The notes: generated by a model not told the origin, from the sequence alone. 64,000 bases of DNA from Liolophura sinensis (GCF_032854445.1 NC_088302.1:46416645-46480644), one strand, 5' to 3'; shown: positions 24,601 to 38,480, counted from the first letter of the stretch. A program made the numbers and translations.

Positions 24601-27600
24601 TTCAAGCAAACACTACAGTGATACACGACGATATTGGATTATGACATCGTTTGCACTCTAGGCTACACCACCAACGTCAGCAACACCCTGTGGTCTTTCT
24701 CACGAGGAAACTGATGACATAAAATTGACGATAAGAGACTCTCTATTCAGATTTTTTCTTTGAAGGGTGCTAGATCCAGAGGCTGCATACGACTTGACAC
24801 TCTATACTAGGACAGAGGCATCAAAGCACTAATCAGTATGTAATTGTAACAATTTTAATTAGAGTATGTTTGTACGATCATTGCTTCCAAACGTGTATCA
24901 CATAGTACCGGGTACAGCATCAACATATTCTGGTTGACTTCTGTGCAAGAATTACGGTCGTCAGCTTTACGGTTGTCAGCAATAATACTATTCCATCGAT
25001 TATAACCCAACAAATTGAAAATATCGCTAGACGCCATCATTCAATTTTTAAAGGTCATTGGCCTATACCATAAAATATGCATGTACAGTTAGTTCCCATA
25101 GACTATCCTAGTATATTTTAAAACACTTTAACTAATTGCTTTTGTTTGTTGCTGGGACCCTGGCTGATTTTTGGAAAATGTATATCCGTCTTAGTTTTTG
25201 ATCTTGACTCTTGTCCTTTCCATAACGAATGTTTCTTAGTTTAGATATGTATTCGCTTTGACAGCTGAAATGCTGCCATACTGAAGAAAGACAATAATCA
25301 TTTTTCCTTCATTTATATGCTTGTATATGCCAGGATATATATATTTTTTTGGTGGACTATGAATATCCCAAGCCCGTCTTTTTTCATTGTTCTGCTTGAA
25401 TCTTATCCACAGGAACTTTTAAGTTTTCCAGTAGGTTTAGCCACACTGTAGTCAAAATGTGGACCTATTGTTTTTCTTACCGACTTTCTTGGCTTAGCTT
25501 ATGAATTAGTTAATCGTTTGTTTACTATGTTATCAACTGTCAGCCCTATAGTTATAAAATTAATCAATCCATCGATACAATAATCTATTGGCCGTCGACC
25601 AATCATTGATAAGTCAAGTTAGGTACTTTGTCTAAATCATCATGTCTTATGGTTGCATATAAATCAATCATGTAAGATGTAAATCTTGTTTTATCTGGCG
25701 TATTTTCTCTAACTATATTTTCTATTTTTACAGTAATTAAGCATTGATCACCAGCTATGTTCTCGCACTCATAACCCCATCATATAAGTGATCATTTCAT
25801 CGGAAAAAGATTTGATGATATAAATGGTCGATATTTTGGACAGATAAATTGTTATGCCAGATCTGCGTTTCAGAACCATGAGTGACAAGTACGTGACGAT
25901 GAAACCAGACCTAGTCAATCCCAGTGTCATGTCAATGTGCTGATTATTGGGCCAGAATCAAGGCTAGCCGAACTCCAGATATTGTTGTGTGGTATCAAGC
26001 ACATTTACCACCTTTATCCTAGTCTGCCACGGTGGCTCAGCGCTTGCATTGCCGGCCTTTAAAGCAAAACACTGCTTTGGTATTGCGTACCAGATAGAGT
26101 GTATGCATAAGGCTGATATCGAACTGCCTTGGTATTAACCAGATGTGTACGGCAGAGGAATCTTTGGTGAGCCGTGACCTTTGGAGAGCTTGCCGGCAGA
26201 TGTTAGTGAACGACTCTTGCAGCGGGACACTCGCTCCAACAGAACCAACTCTGTGTTCATTAGGAATGTCCAACACATTTACCAGGCAAAATTGCCGGCA
26301 TCTGCGAGCTGTCAACTCCCAAACTCGGTTTCTGGAAGCCGCGAACAATTTGATTAATTGTAGTCCGTGCTCTCGTCGTTGAATTATCGCATATAATTCA
26401 GAAAACGTCCCCCCCCCCCCCTGATCTATTCGTTACTGTCGGAATCTAAAGGCTGACACCTCCTTTCAACACATATGCAATTATTATCCCAATAAAACCT
26501 TTTAAAGGCGTCAATACGAGCATGATGAAGCCTGTCAAAGTCTAGCATAAGGGCAGGTTCGCTGAGATGGGCATGCGTCCGGGTCTGATGGTGTTGCTCT
26601 AGGCTCAGCAAAGGTGCCCCAGGGTAGTCATTAGGCCAGATGGTCTGGGAATATGTATTCGTTATCTCATTTATACTGCACTGGAAGTGATCAACACTTG
26701 AACTACACATGGTAAGCCATGAATCGAAAAGTGTGCTGTGGCATCCCGGTCAAAATGGATACAATATTTAAATATCTCCAGGCCATATTGTGAGCTGATG
26801 AGTGCATTGGTGCGAATTGGAATCGGAACCTGAGCCAGATTAAGCATGGGTAAGTAGCTGCAAAAATTGAGTTCGCTGAAGGTCATGTATAGAAAGAGTG
26901 ATCCTAGTATATACTTATCAAACTGTCCAGCATTAAATGACTGAAAATTATATATAGCGTTCTTATTGCAACTCTTTACTTTAGTTATGTGTATCTGTTT
27001 TACCTAGAGCTGGCAAATATGGTCATTTGTTATATATAGTGGTGTAGTTGATTATACTTGTATGCCTATAAATCTACATGCATGGTCCTGTATCCTTCAT
27101 CTAGAATATATCATAGACCATTCATGTATATTAGAAAGTTATCGCATCGCACCCCTGTTGTTGTTCACTGTCAAGCGTCAATGCTCTACATATAACATCC
27201 AGTTATTGTGATGAAAGTTCAGCGCGCCTAGCTGAAAACTATTGGAAGTTGGTTGCACCTTCCACACGGGATTTAATAAAATATTATCATAATTTTACTT
27301 CTTTTTTAACCTGACATGTCATCAGTCAGTTAAGTACACTCGCTTCATAGCTACCCGTGCTATCTTATATGCAAATCTCGTGTTATTTCTTGATGAGAGT
27401 TTTGTTGTTGAAAATTGAACAGATTTACAGTTGGGTGGTGTGACAAAGCACTGGAAAGGCTGCTTTGACATTCGTTCCATCACATATTTTCAGGGTCAGT
27501 GTTTAATTTCAGAATAAATGGTGCTTTATACTTAGTCCCAAGGAACTACCTATGTCAGTATTGTCTTAACTTTTATCACCAGATATTATGCCTTGTGTCA

Positions 27601-27745
27601 ACCACGTGTACACGTTGTATATCTTAACATTAACAAAGTGTTTCACGTATTATGGTGATATCTGTCGATACTCGAGCTGTGTTTGGGACAATGAAAGTAC
27701 AATATGTAGCAGTGGACAATCCGACAAGTGATCAGTGCGAGTATT
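21680..27745. other. 6 kb with no supported gene
   Basis: No repeats, splice-compatible conserved exons or RNA genes recognised. Overlapping short ORFs at 26037-26382 lie on both strands and lack motifs. 'cacggtggctcagcgcttgc' near 26028 resembles a tRNA-SINE head, but no body follows. Confidence 0.45.
26409..26421. repeat. poly-C tract (13)
   Basis: Thirteen consecutive C in otherwise mixed sequence; length may be a sequencing or assembly estimate. Confidence 0.9.
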
Positions 27746-27747
27746 TA

Positions 27748-27880
27748 ATTTTATTTATTTGATTGATATTTTACGCAGTACTCAACAATATTTCACTTAT
27801 ACAACAGCGGCCAAATTTTGGTGGAAGGAAACCGGGCGGAGCCCGACGGAAACCCACAACCATTAGTACGAGTAGTTAAG
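27748..27880 (-). mobile_element. SINE-1 copy, head missing
   Basis: tttgattgatattttacgca, gtggaaggaaaccgggcgga, gcccgacggaaacccacaac; similarity ends near 27870. Confidence 0.85.
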
Positions 27881-28554
27881 CATTCATTGACACAGTGACC
27901 AGTGCTAAAGCGATAACACAATTGACCCATGGCGTTATTGCTGATCATTATTAGATTCCGTTAAAATTTGATTTTACATGAGACTCTAGCAAATGTTTTG
28001 AATAATAAATGGGTTGGTCGAAAGGATCTTGTTAACTCGTTACATGTGCTAACTTTTAGCGTCTGACATTCGTATACCACTCGTAAAGTATGAAGTCGAT
28101 AATCGCATGGCACATTATCAAAGTAACATAAGACATCAGTTCCCTAAAAGTTTAAGACAAATAATTATGTAAATAATAAATAAAGCAGGTAACATGTGAG
28201 AGAGAAACAGTCTCCAGTTTTCAGCAATGCGAGGAAGACAGTCGATATTATTGACATGACATCCAATTTCAATTTCAAACTTTTAATCTGTGAATAGGTG
28301 AAATTTCCAGGTGAAATACATATATTGGCTCTTATCTTTGACTGTATTTGCTACAGTAAGAACTATTTGAATGCTAGGGGTTAAGTGGTCTTAGATGCAA
28401 CTATGGCAACTGATACACAGATCGAAAAGACCTTTGTGTAAAAAGTAATATTATAAATAAACCCAATCGACACAAAGCATGCACTGACAAGAAACTAAAT
28501 GTACAAAAACTGACGAGCAATGGTAATCACTAGTGCATACATTACAACTTGCAA

Positions 28555-28980
28555 CAGTACAACAGCACTGCAGAGAATCGTACACCGGACACCCAGAAAA
28601 ATATCTGGTATACAATACAAGCCTAATATACAAACGTGCTGCAGAGAGCCGCACACTGGACACCCGACAGAAGATGTGGTATATAATACAATATATAAAA
28701 TATTATACACAGACCCGGGAAAAGATCTGGTATACAATACAAGCCTAATATACAAACCTAATATATATGCTGCAAAGAGCCGTACACTGGACACCCGACA
28801 GAAGATCTGGTATATAATACAATATATAATACCCTGGACACCCGGGAAAAGATCTGGCATACAATACAAGCATAATATGCAAAAGTGCTTCAGACAACCG
28901 TAGACAACACCCGACAAAAGATCTGGTATATAATACAACGTTAATATACAAGAGTGCTGTAGATAACGATACATGAAGAA
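28555..28980. repeat. AT-rich tandem repeat with irregular unit
   Basis: Repeated modules 'gaaaagatctggtatacaat', 'acaagcctaatatacaaa' and 'ccgtacactggacacccg' alternate with variable spacing (about 60-90 bp). Ends against a SINE-1 copy that begins near 29008. Open frames on both strands are repeat-derived. Confidence 0.85.
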
Positions 28981-29007
28981 CATTTGGTACACAATATTTT
29001 TTTTTTT

Positions 29008-29140
29008 GATATCATATTTATTTGATCGGAGTTTTGCGCCATGCTTAGGAATATTTCACTCATACGATGGTGGCCAACATTATGGTGATAGGAAACCGAA
29101 CAGAGCCCGGAAGAAACCCGAGGCTATCTACAGGTTACAA
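29008..29140 (-). mobile_element. SINE-1 copy, head missing
   Basis: atttatttgatcggagtttt, gcgccatgcttaggaatatt, ccaacattatggtgatagg, accgaacagagcccgg. Abuts the AT-rich array ending near 28980. Confidence 0.85.
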
Positions 29141-29724
29141 TGCAGGAAGATGCAAAAGTCCCAGGGACAGTCCCAGGGACACAATTATACACAGCGGTAA
29201 ACAGCAGTACACACATTATTATAGGTCATTCAACTCCACAGCAGAAATGAAAAGAATCAGTGTAATAAGGAGTATAGAGACGGCATTGAAAAGAATAAAT
29301 ACATTCCATGCGGTATTGTAGACAGACAGCAAAGTACAGCAGGAATACTGTAAAAAAAAAAGTTGCAATTAAAGCAACAGTGTAATAAGGAAGCCAATCA
29401 CAATGTCATTGCTGTTAAGTAAATTTTGCCCATGGAAATATACCGGGTGTTTTTAAGTAAGTAAAATCTATACTACAGATAAGAACGTGCACAATGAGAA
29501 TAGCGTTGTAGTTGGCTGACAAATAGTTTTTCTGTTGACAGGGTTAAACCCGAGCATCATCTGCCCCTTACAACCTTTTTCATTGATGTCGTGTACCCAA
29601 ACTCTGATGTTCTGATGTCTGCCATTCCTTGCAGAACACCGCATTGACAAGGTATGTCAAAAGGATAGAAGCCAAATAGGAAGCTGTGTAACATGTAGAA
29701 AAAAATAAGGTCGTCGCTATCTCT

Positions 29725-30192
29725 GAGAGGATTTTTCCTCACATGTTTACAGCTGACTCTTGTGGGAGGATTTTTTCTCACGTGTTTACAGCTGGCTCTT
29801 GCAGGAGGATTTTTCCTCACATGGTTACAGCTGACTCTTGTAGGAGAATTTTTCCTCACATGTTTACAGCTGACTCTTGTAGGAGGATTTTTCCTGACAT
29901 GATTACAACTGACTCTTGTGGGAGGATTTTTCCTCACGTGTTTGCAGCTGACTCTTGTGGGAAGATTTTTCTTCACATGTTTTCAGCTGACTCTTGTGGG
30001 AGGATTTTTCCTGACATGTTTACATCTGACTGGTGGGAGGATTGTTCCTCACGTTTACAACTGACTCTTGTGGGAGGATTTTTCCTCACGTTTACAGCTG
30101 ACTCTTGTGGGAGGATTTTTCCTCACGTGTTGGCAGCTGGCTCTTGTGGGAGGATGTTTCCTGACATGTTTGCAGTTCACTCTTTGGGAGGC
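29725..30192. repeat. 39-bp minisatellite, about 12 units
   Basis: Unit built from aggatttttcctcacatgtt followed by tacagctgactcttgtggg. The period is a multiple of three, giving 13-residue repeats (FTADSCGRIFPHM on plus; RKNPPTRVSCKHV on minus). Frames of 153 and 139 residues therefore arise on opposite strands; neither has other support. Confidence 0.92.
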
Positions 30193-30199
30193 TATGGTT

Positions 30200-32776
30200 A
30201 CTGAAGAATTTTAAGGTGGTGAATATTACATCATTCCTGGTGCTCAAAGCTGACGAGATTGATCCAGGGTTAATTGATTGATTGACTTTTTGATCGGGGA
30301 TTGGATTATTTCAGGTGTCGTAAGCTTTACTTTTTATATGCCAAAGTAGCTTTAAATGTTGTTGAAAAAATGTCCATAAAAATACATAACTAATGTTAGT
30401 ACATGCAAAAGGACATATATTCAGGCAATAAATTTTTCTTCAGAGATGTATTGCTCGTTTGGAAATTGGGTGATCAACAGATTTCTCCAAACCGTCCCAT
30501 CTCTATTTGGACTGGCATTCACTTACGATGACTTTACCAATGTCTTGTGGTCATCCACAAGCTGTTGTGAGAAACGCAGGTTTGTTACCTGCAAAACATT
30601 TCGGTGCCAAGGTAAATGATTTTGTTGTTGGCCTGAGTGATATTGGCATACTGTGTGGATTAGGTAAGAGCATAGGTTATCTGGTAATCTATGATTATTC
30701 ACTGACAGGATGCCCATCCCTCAGCGTGACATCTGGGGCTGGTTTTGGCTGGGCTGGCTGGTCGGGATGATGTGTGAGTGTCGGGCTGATGACGGCAGTA
30801 ACACCAGCAGGTGAGTTTGTTTTAGACTCCAGCGGATTCGGTTAATCAGTCATTTGCAGGTGGCCTAAAGCAACATTATACACACGCACCTGTCATGAGC
30901 GAAACATGCGAACTGCCACAGAACACTGCAAAAGCAGGACTATGAACTAAACACAAGGGAGAAAATAGTAAAATGATTTCCCCTTCGTTCAACATACCGC
31001 ATGGTTCTGGCAAGTACTGGTTTAGAATTTCGGAGGCGATATGCACAGTTCAATATGTGATGTTCCAGGTCTGTTTTCAGTATAAGTGGACATTGACGAA
31101 GTTAGTATTTTTCAAATGAAATTGGCAATTTCGCTCATCACATATGCCCAATATAAGATAAATGAACTTCAAAATTTTTAATTTAAACGGGAAAGGTATG
31201 CTTATCTAGTTTTAAAACCTTCTAAAACTCGATATACCAGCGCTAGGTTCCCATTTCGCAGTGAAATAATGATTATTTGGCCAGTGGCAATGGCGGTGGA
31301 ACGTGCCCATTATATGCACATATTCCTATTTTGTTCTGAAACAATGACTTGAATTATAAATGTGGATATAATTGGCTAGCTGACCAAATATGGACATTGT
31401 TGCAGTCTCTCCAGAGCCCAGATCCTGAGCCAGTTGTTGGATTCCTCAAAGTATAACAGCAGGATAGCGCCTACATTTAACCAAGGTAGGGTTCATCAAA
31501 TACCAAAGTTTCACGTTTCCTGTTTCTCATCATCAGTGACTGCCAATAGCAAACATCAATCACACGTCCACCATTCTTCATCTACACAGATTGTGCTTCT
31601 TGATTTTAATTATAATTTATATTAAGGTAAAATAACAGCATTGCCCACACAAATAAAATTTTTAATTTTGAATTTGTTATAGCAATTTTGTTGTTACTGT
31701 ATATATTTAAAATTCAAACCATATTTTACATTATTCAGAGAAAACAGTGGACATAAATCTTATCTGGAATACAATGAAGTAAAGACTGTATATCAAATAT
31801 AAGAGGGAACGGTGAATAAGATAAGCATTGAAGTTTTATGCCTTGTTCAGTGTTATCTACTTTGTCGCCATGCACTACGACAACGGTTATAGACTATGTT
31901 TACATTATTGCAAACTTTTACGTTTTCTGACACGCCAATTTTGCACCGGATAAAACAGCCTAATTATAGCTCAAAGGCTAGCAGAGGCTTGGTATCATTT
32001 GGCCAAAAATTTCACTGACATTTGCAATCCAATCCCCTCCAGATGTTTGGTATATGTTGATTCCCAAAGTCATCTGAAGTGTAGACGAAAAAGCCAGCTT
32101 GGGTAAACACTCTTTCAGTAAACAGTAATTCAGTTGTTTAAACTTTTGAGGTAACTGTTGGCGGTTTGAACATTTTTCCTAGGTTTCGCTAAGAATGTTT
32201 TTGTATTTTTTTGATTTCTTTGGAATATAAGGTTACTTTGGCCATTGGTCTATGTTTCAAACAACAATTTCGTACTTTGCCTAAACTTGGCGAAAGTTTG
32301 AATTTCCCTGTTATTAGTTTACGTCATGGTAGATGGTAACAATTGGGAAATCCATTAATAGCTGGTATTTTCATGATATAATGCTTATTCAGTAACTGAT
32401 TGGTTTAGAAGAAGAAAGAAAAACAGAAAACACATGAAATAAATATAATAATATATAAACCAAACACCAGTATGCCCTCTGTGGTTCGGGTTTTTTTTTC
32501 AATAAACAACCGTCGCTTATCCAATTGGAAGCCCAGATGGGGCCCTGTATACCCAGTGCTGCTATTGCAGACAGTTAGCGACGAAGCTCTGCTAACTGGA
32601 TTTCTGTCACTCCCACGGAACACTCTATGCTGTTTTATCTGCGGGCTTTTGTTTGAATTGACAGTATCTTGTCGTAGCAAGGATACGTCAGGATTCCCCG
32701 GAACTGTCCCCGAAAGTTCGCTGGTGTACATTCTGTGGGCACCATAAATGAACTTCATGCGCCAAATTCCAATGTA
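30200..32776. other. no supported gene
   Basis: Noncoding stretch between the 39-bp and 50-bp arrays; AT-rich from 31600 to 32460. The 87-residue ORF at 30507 has no recognised domain. Confidence 0.45.
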
Positions 32777-35700
32777 GGAAATATGTGTCCCCGTGCTCCA
32801 TGACCGCACACTGATAAGCCTTATTAGGAAATATGTGTCCCCGTGCTCCATGACCGTACACTGATAAGCCTTATTAGGAAATATGTGTCCACGTGCTCCA
32901 TGACCGTACACTTATAAGCCTTATTAGGAAATATGTGTCTCCGTGCTCCATGACCGTACACTGATAAGCCTTATTAGGAAATCTGTGTCCCCGTGCTCCA
33001 TGACCGTACACTGATAAGCCTTATTAGGAAATATGTGTCCCCGTGCTCCATGACCGTACACTGATAAGTCTTATTAGGAAATATGTGTCCACATGCTCCA
33101 TGACTGTACACTGATAAGCCTTATTAGGAAATATGTGTCCACATGCTCCATGACCGTACACTGATAAGCCTTATTAGGAAATATGTGTCCCCGTGCTCCA
33201 TGACCACACACTGATAAGCCTTATTAGGAAATATGTGCCCCCGTGCTCCATAACCGTACACTGATAAGCCTTATTAGGAAATATGTGCCCCCGTGCTCCA
33301 TGACCGTGCACTGATAAGCCTTATTAGGAAATATGTGTCCACATGCTCCATGACCGTACACTGATAAGCCTTATTAGGAAATATGTGTCCCCGTGCTCCA
33401 TGACCGTACACTGATAAGCTATATTAGGAAATATGTGTCCCCGTGCTCCATGACCGTACACTGATAAGCCTTATTAGGAAATATGTGTCCCCGTGCTCCA
33501 TGACCGTACACTGATAAGCCTTATTAGGAAATATGTGTCCCCGTGCTCCATGACCGTGCACTGATAAGCCTTATTAGGAAATATGTGTCCACATACTCCA
33601 TGACCGTACACTGATAAGCCTTATTAGGGAATATGTGTCCCCGTGCTCCATGGCCGTACACTGATAAGCCTTATTAGGAAATATGTGTCCCCGTACTCCA
33701 TGATAGTACACTGATAAGCCTAATTAGGAAATATGTGTCCCCGTGTTCCATGACCGTACACTGATAAGCCTTATTAGGAAATATGTGTCCCCGTGCTCCA
33801 TGACCGTACACTGATAAGTCTTATTAGGAAATATGTGTCCACATGCTCCATGACCGTACACTGATAAGCCTTATTAGGAAATATGTGTCCACATGCTCCA
33901 TGACCGTACACTGATAAGCCTTATTAGGAAATATGTGTCCCCGTGCTCCATGACCACACACTGATAAGTCTTATTAGGAAATATGTGCCCCCGTGCTCCA
34001 TGACCGTACACTGATAAGCCTTATTAGGAAATATGTGTCCCCGTGCTCCATGACCGTACACTGATAAGCCTTATTAGGAAATATGTGCCCCCGTGCTCCA
34101 TGACCGTACACTGATAAGCCTTATTAGGAAATATGTGCCCCCGTGCTCCATGACCGTGCACTGATAAGCCTTTTTAGGAAATATGCCTCCACATGCTCCA
34201 TGACCGTACACTGATAAGCCTTATTAGGAAATATGTGTCCCCGTGCTCCATGACCGTACACTGATAAGCTATATTAGGAAATATGTGTCCCCGTGCTCCA
34301 TGACCGTACACTGATAAGCCTTATTAGGAAATATGTGTCCCCGTTCTCCATGACCGTACACTGATAAGCCTTATTAGGAAATATGTGTCCCCGTGCTCCA
34401 TGACCGTGCACTGATAAGCCTTATTAGGAAATATGTGTCCACATACTCCATGACCGTACACTGATAAGCCTTATTAGGGAATATGTGTCCCCGTGATCCA
34501 TGGCCGTACACTGATAAGCCTTATTAGGAAATATGTGTCCCCGTACTCCATGATAGTACACTGATAAGCCTAATTAGGAAATATGTGTCCCCGTGTTCCA
34601 TGACCGTACACTGATAAGCCTTATTAGAAAATATGTGTCTCCGTGCTCCATGACCGTACACTGATAAGCCTTATTAGGAAATATGTGTCTCCGTGCTCCA
34701 TGACCGTGCACTGATAAGCCTTATTAGGAAATATTTGTCCCCGTGCTCCATGACCGTACACTGATAAGCCTAATTAGGAAATATGTGTTCACATGCTCCA
34801 TGACCGTATACTGAAAAGCCTTATTAGGAAATATGTGGTCCCGTGCTCCATGACCACACACTGATAAGCCTTATTAGGAAATATGTGTCCACGTGCTCCA
34901 TGACCGCACACTGATAAGCCTTATTAGGAAATATGTGTCCACGTGCTTCATGACCGCACACTGATAAGCCTTATTAGGAAATATGCGTCCCCGTGCTCCA
35001 TGACCGTACACTGATAAGCCTTATTAGGAAATATGTGTCCCCGTACTCCATGATAGTACACTGATAAGCCTTAATAGGAAATCTGTGTCCCCGTGCTCCA
35101 TGACCGTAAACTGATAAGCCTTATTAGGAAATATGTGCCCCCGTGCTCCGTGACCGTACACTGATAAGCCTTATTAGGAAATATGTGCCCCCGTGCTCCG
35201 TGACCGTACACTGATAAGTCTTATTAGGAAATATGTGTCCACATGCTCCATGACCGTACACTGATAAGCCTTATTAGGAAATATGTGTCCCGTTGCTCCA
35301 TGACCGTACACTGATAAGCCTTATTAGGAAATATGTGCCCCCGTGCTCCATGACCGTACAATGATAAGCCTTATTAGGAAATATGTGTCCACGTGCTCCA
35401 TGACCGTACACTGATAAGCCTTATTAGGAAATATGTGTTCCCGTGCTCCATGACCACACACTGATAAGCCTTATTAGGAAATATGTGTCCACATGCTCCA
35501 TGACCGTACACTGATAAGCCTTATTAGGAAATATGTGTCCCCCGTGCTCCATGACCGTACACTGATAAGCCTTATTAGGAAATATGTGCCCCCGTGCTCC
35601 ATGACCGTACACTGATAAGTTATATTAGGAAATATGTGTTCCCGTGCTCCATGACCACACACTGATAAGCCTTATTAGGAAATATGTGCCCCCGTGCTCC

Positions 35701-36175
35701 ATGACCGTACACTGATAAGCCTTATTAGGAAATATGTGTCCCCGTGCTCCATGACCGTACACTGATAAGCCTTATTAGGAAATATGTGTCCCCATGCTCC
35801 GTGACCGTACACTGATAAGCTATATTAGGAAATATGTGTCCACGTGCTCCATGACCGTACACTGATAAGCCTTATTAGGAAATATGTGTCCACGTGCTCC
35901 ATGACCGTACACTGATAAGCCTTATTAGGAAATATGTGTCCCCGTACTCCATGATAGTACACTGATAAGCCTTAATAGGAAAAACTGTGTCCCCGTGCTC
36001 CATGACCGTACACTGATAAGCCTTATTAGGAAATATGTGTCACCGTGCTCCATGACCGTACACTGATAAGCCTTATTAGGAAATATGTGTCCACGTGCTC
36101 CATGACCGTACACTGATAAGCCTTATTAGGAAATATGTGTCCCCGTGCTCCATGACCGCACACTGATAAGCCTTA
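32777..36175. repeat. 50-bp minisatellite, about 68 units
   Basis: Unit of 50 bp, recognisable by aggaaatatgtgtccccgtg followed by ctccatgaccgtacactgat and aagccttatt. Most units differ by 0-4 substitutions, with recurring variants (acatgctcca, tgaccacaca, ctgataagctatatt, tgatagtaca). Nearly all units are exactly 50 bp; rare 1-2-bp insertions occur near 35540 and 35985. Fifty is not a multiple of three and one minus frame carries a stop in each unit, so the short open frames over it are not genes. Confidence 0.97.
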
Positions 36176-36232
36176 AGGGTGATACTCCATACTTTTGCTT
36201 ACAAAATATCGTTAAAATAGTTGTCTCTGGAA

Positions 36233-36560
36233 CAATTAATTATTTTATTTGACGTTGATAAAGTCATATTCGATGACGATCAGTTTAATGGGTGAAGGAG
36301 ACCGGAGTCTCAATTGTAAACCACCGAACTTTGGCAAATTACAGACAAACTTTCCCACGTTTGACGGTCAGATATGTATACCATGTTGGTAGAAGACAAG
36401 TGGCCTTCAGCGAATTTTAAACTGCGCCAAAGGTCACTCGAGCATCATCGACACTTTATTGCCACTGAGAGCGGGGAAATCTATAAAGTATCGATCCAAG
36501 ACCGGTTTTGAACCCGCACCTGTGTTTTAGAAAGGCATGTACCTCTGCCGCGGTCCCCTT
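36233..36560 (-). mobile_element. SINE-4 copy
   Basis: gatcagtttaatgggtgaag, gagaccggagtctcaattgt, ggtagaagacaagtggcctt, gccactgagagcggggaaat, gaccggttttgaacccgcac. On minus the right end reads accgcggcagaggtacatgc and gtgcgggttcaaaaccgg, resembling a tRNA head. Begins about 60 bp after the 50-bp array ends. Confidence 0.7.
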
Positions 36561-38432
36561 CCTCTCCAGATCAAATTTGTTCTTAAGTGAGAAACGTCTC
36601 AGCATAAAATCTTCTGCTTGATAATCAAATGAATAGGAGATGCGGTGAAAAGAAACTCAGAGTGAAGAGAATCATGACGACTAACTCGGCTGGTCAGAAT
36701 GAGGTCAATTTTTCCGGGTCTGTCCGATTCACACCATCCATAAACTTGGCCGCTAAAATTCTGGAACATATCGAAGCGTACATAATGGCCTAAACAAACA
36801 CTGCAATTTTGCTTTAGTGTTGAGCGGTTCTCGAAGCTTGGGGCGTTTGATCGCCCAGAGGATAGATTTGCCAATAACCGTACATCAATGTACTCCGATG
36901 TCACATTAGCATTCCGGCGTAAATCTCGGTTTTTGACATCATCACTGTATGAGGAGCACTATGGTTAAAACCTAGTCAAAGGTCGCGCTGAAATAACTAC
37001 AGGCCCAGAGCAAATAAAATGACAATGACATACTAAACCAGTCCAGAAAGCTTACAGGAAAGGTTGGGAAACGACGGGAAAATTCGTGTTACAAGCTAAA
37101 TTGTTCTACTTACAAATGCAAAAGATCTGGTTTCTGTGCGGTATAGACAAGCATGCCAAACAAATGTCGCCTTTTATCAATAAATGAAGTCTGGTTGTAA
37201 AGAACAATAATAATGGACGTGACCACATCGCGCTTTGCCTGCAGACGGATAACTCTGTTAATATTAAATTCATCAAGGTTTTGTGTTTCCAGCAAGAAAG
37301 GTTTTCCCAAGGATTAATCCGTCGTTTCGGAACATTGTTTCGCCATTTTGAGTCCATGCTATCGTTGACTGGAACAGTCTAACATTTTCATTGAATTGAT
37401 GGTGTCACCACTGACATCAGAGTAGCACTACTTTATTAGGAGAGCCATATCAACACAGAAAGCCTCAGACAACACAGGTTACGACGACCCAGGAAGACTG
37501 CTTGTAGGAGCCTCGCTCAGATGTTTAGTAACAGACGGCTTATAGATTGGCCGGAAGCCAAAGGCGATGTTTTGGTCAGTAAAAGACGCCATGAGTACCA
37601 TACAGTCGTGAAAATTCTGTGGCCTTTCTACGCCAAATCACTCTCAGAAAAGTGCTACAATTGACTCAGTACGAATTTGTTAACGAACGTATTTCTAAAA
37701 AATCTAAATTGACCAAAGACAAGAGTGCCTGATAAAAGGCATAACATTGTCTATTTGGGGGGGGGGGGGGGAGCAAACAGACCACTTCCTTCTAACAAGG
37801 TGATGTCGATTACTAAGATGTATAAATGAGTAAAGTTATTCTTGATAAGATGCCAATGAGGATAAAATCTCAACATGCGAAGAGAAAAGAACGCAGGTAT
37901 TCTCACACCAGGGGCCATATTTTGCTTGATATTTAATGAATTCATTTATTTGCAATGGAACGGCTAATTGTATGTATGGGTGAAGTACATGCTTGCTGTG
38001 CTGGTGGAAAACAACGAAAGTCTTGTACAACCTCTTAATTGACCTTTATTATCATTTGAATGACTGTTATTGCCACCGAGGCCCTAAAACCGTTTAGAGA
38101 TATTTGAATCTTAGAGATACCCTATCTAAGGCACGAACTGAACCAAACCCATATGTGTCCTAGCGAATGGGCATTTACAAGTGTATTATTTAGCATTGGT
38201 ATTTATCTCACGACAACGGTGATGTATGTATATGGGTCGATGAAGTTGGATAGATTTAAAGAAATGAGGAAAAATGAATGAGTTTTGTGTAATCAGCGCA
38301 CCACCCAGTTACGAGGTCCTATACCATAGCGACGTAAAGTGTGGAACAGTTTACCGTGGTACAGTCATATGGCCATTTCTAGGAGTGTTACTTTGCGAAC
38401 GTGTATTAAGCATTACAGCCAAAACCTACTTA
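36561..38432. other. upstream flank of the plus receptor; 5' exons expected here or further left
   Basis: I looked for an exon ending in phase 1 with a YDxxxRP-type motif, which precedes the 68-bp exon in this family, and found none. ORFs at 36599-36904 and 37106-37357 (minus) are unrecognised. Confidence 0.4.
37757..37771. repeat. poly-G tract (15)
   Basis: Fifteen consecutive G; possible G-quadruplex former, or length uncertainty in assembly. Confidence 0.9.
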
Positions 38433-38480
38433 TATCTATTTATTTATTTCACTAAAGTTTCACGCCGTACTCAGTGGCAT
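38433..38480 (-). mobile_element. SINE-1 3'-end fragment
   Basis: tatttatttatttcactaaa then gtttcacgccgtactcag; only the tail portion is present. Confidence 0.6.

Noticed and set aside
29557-30204. 153- and 139-residue repetitive ORFs
   Set aside because: Product of the 39-bp array, open on both strands because the period is divisible by three.
32405-36113. Several ORFs of 62-168 residues in the 50-bp array
   Set aside because: Identical peptides recur with the unit, a stop occurs once per three units, and nothing else supports coding.
32777-36175. CRISPR array
   Set aside because: There are no unique spacers; the whole 50-bp unit repeats, and the genome is eukaryotic.
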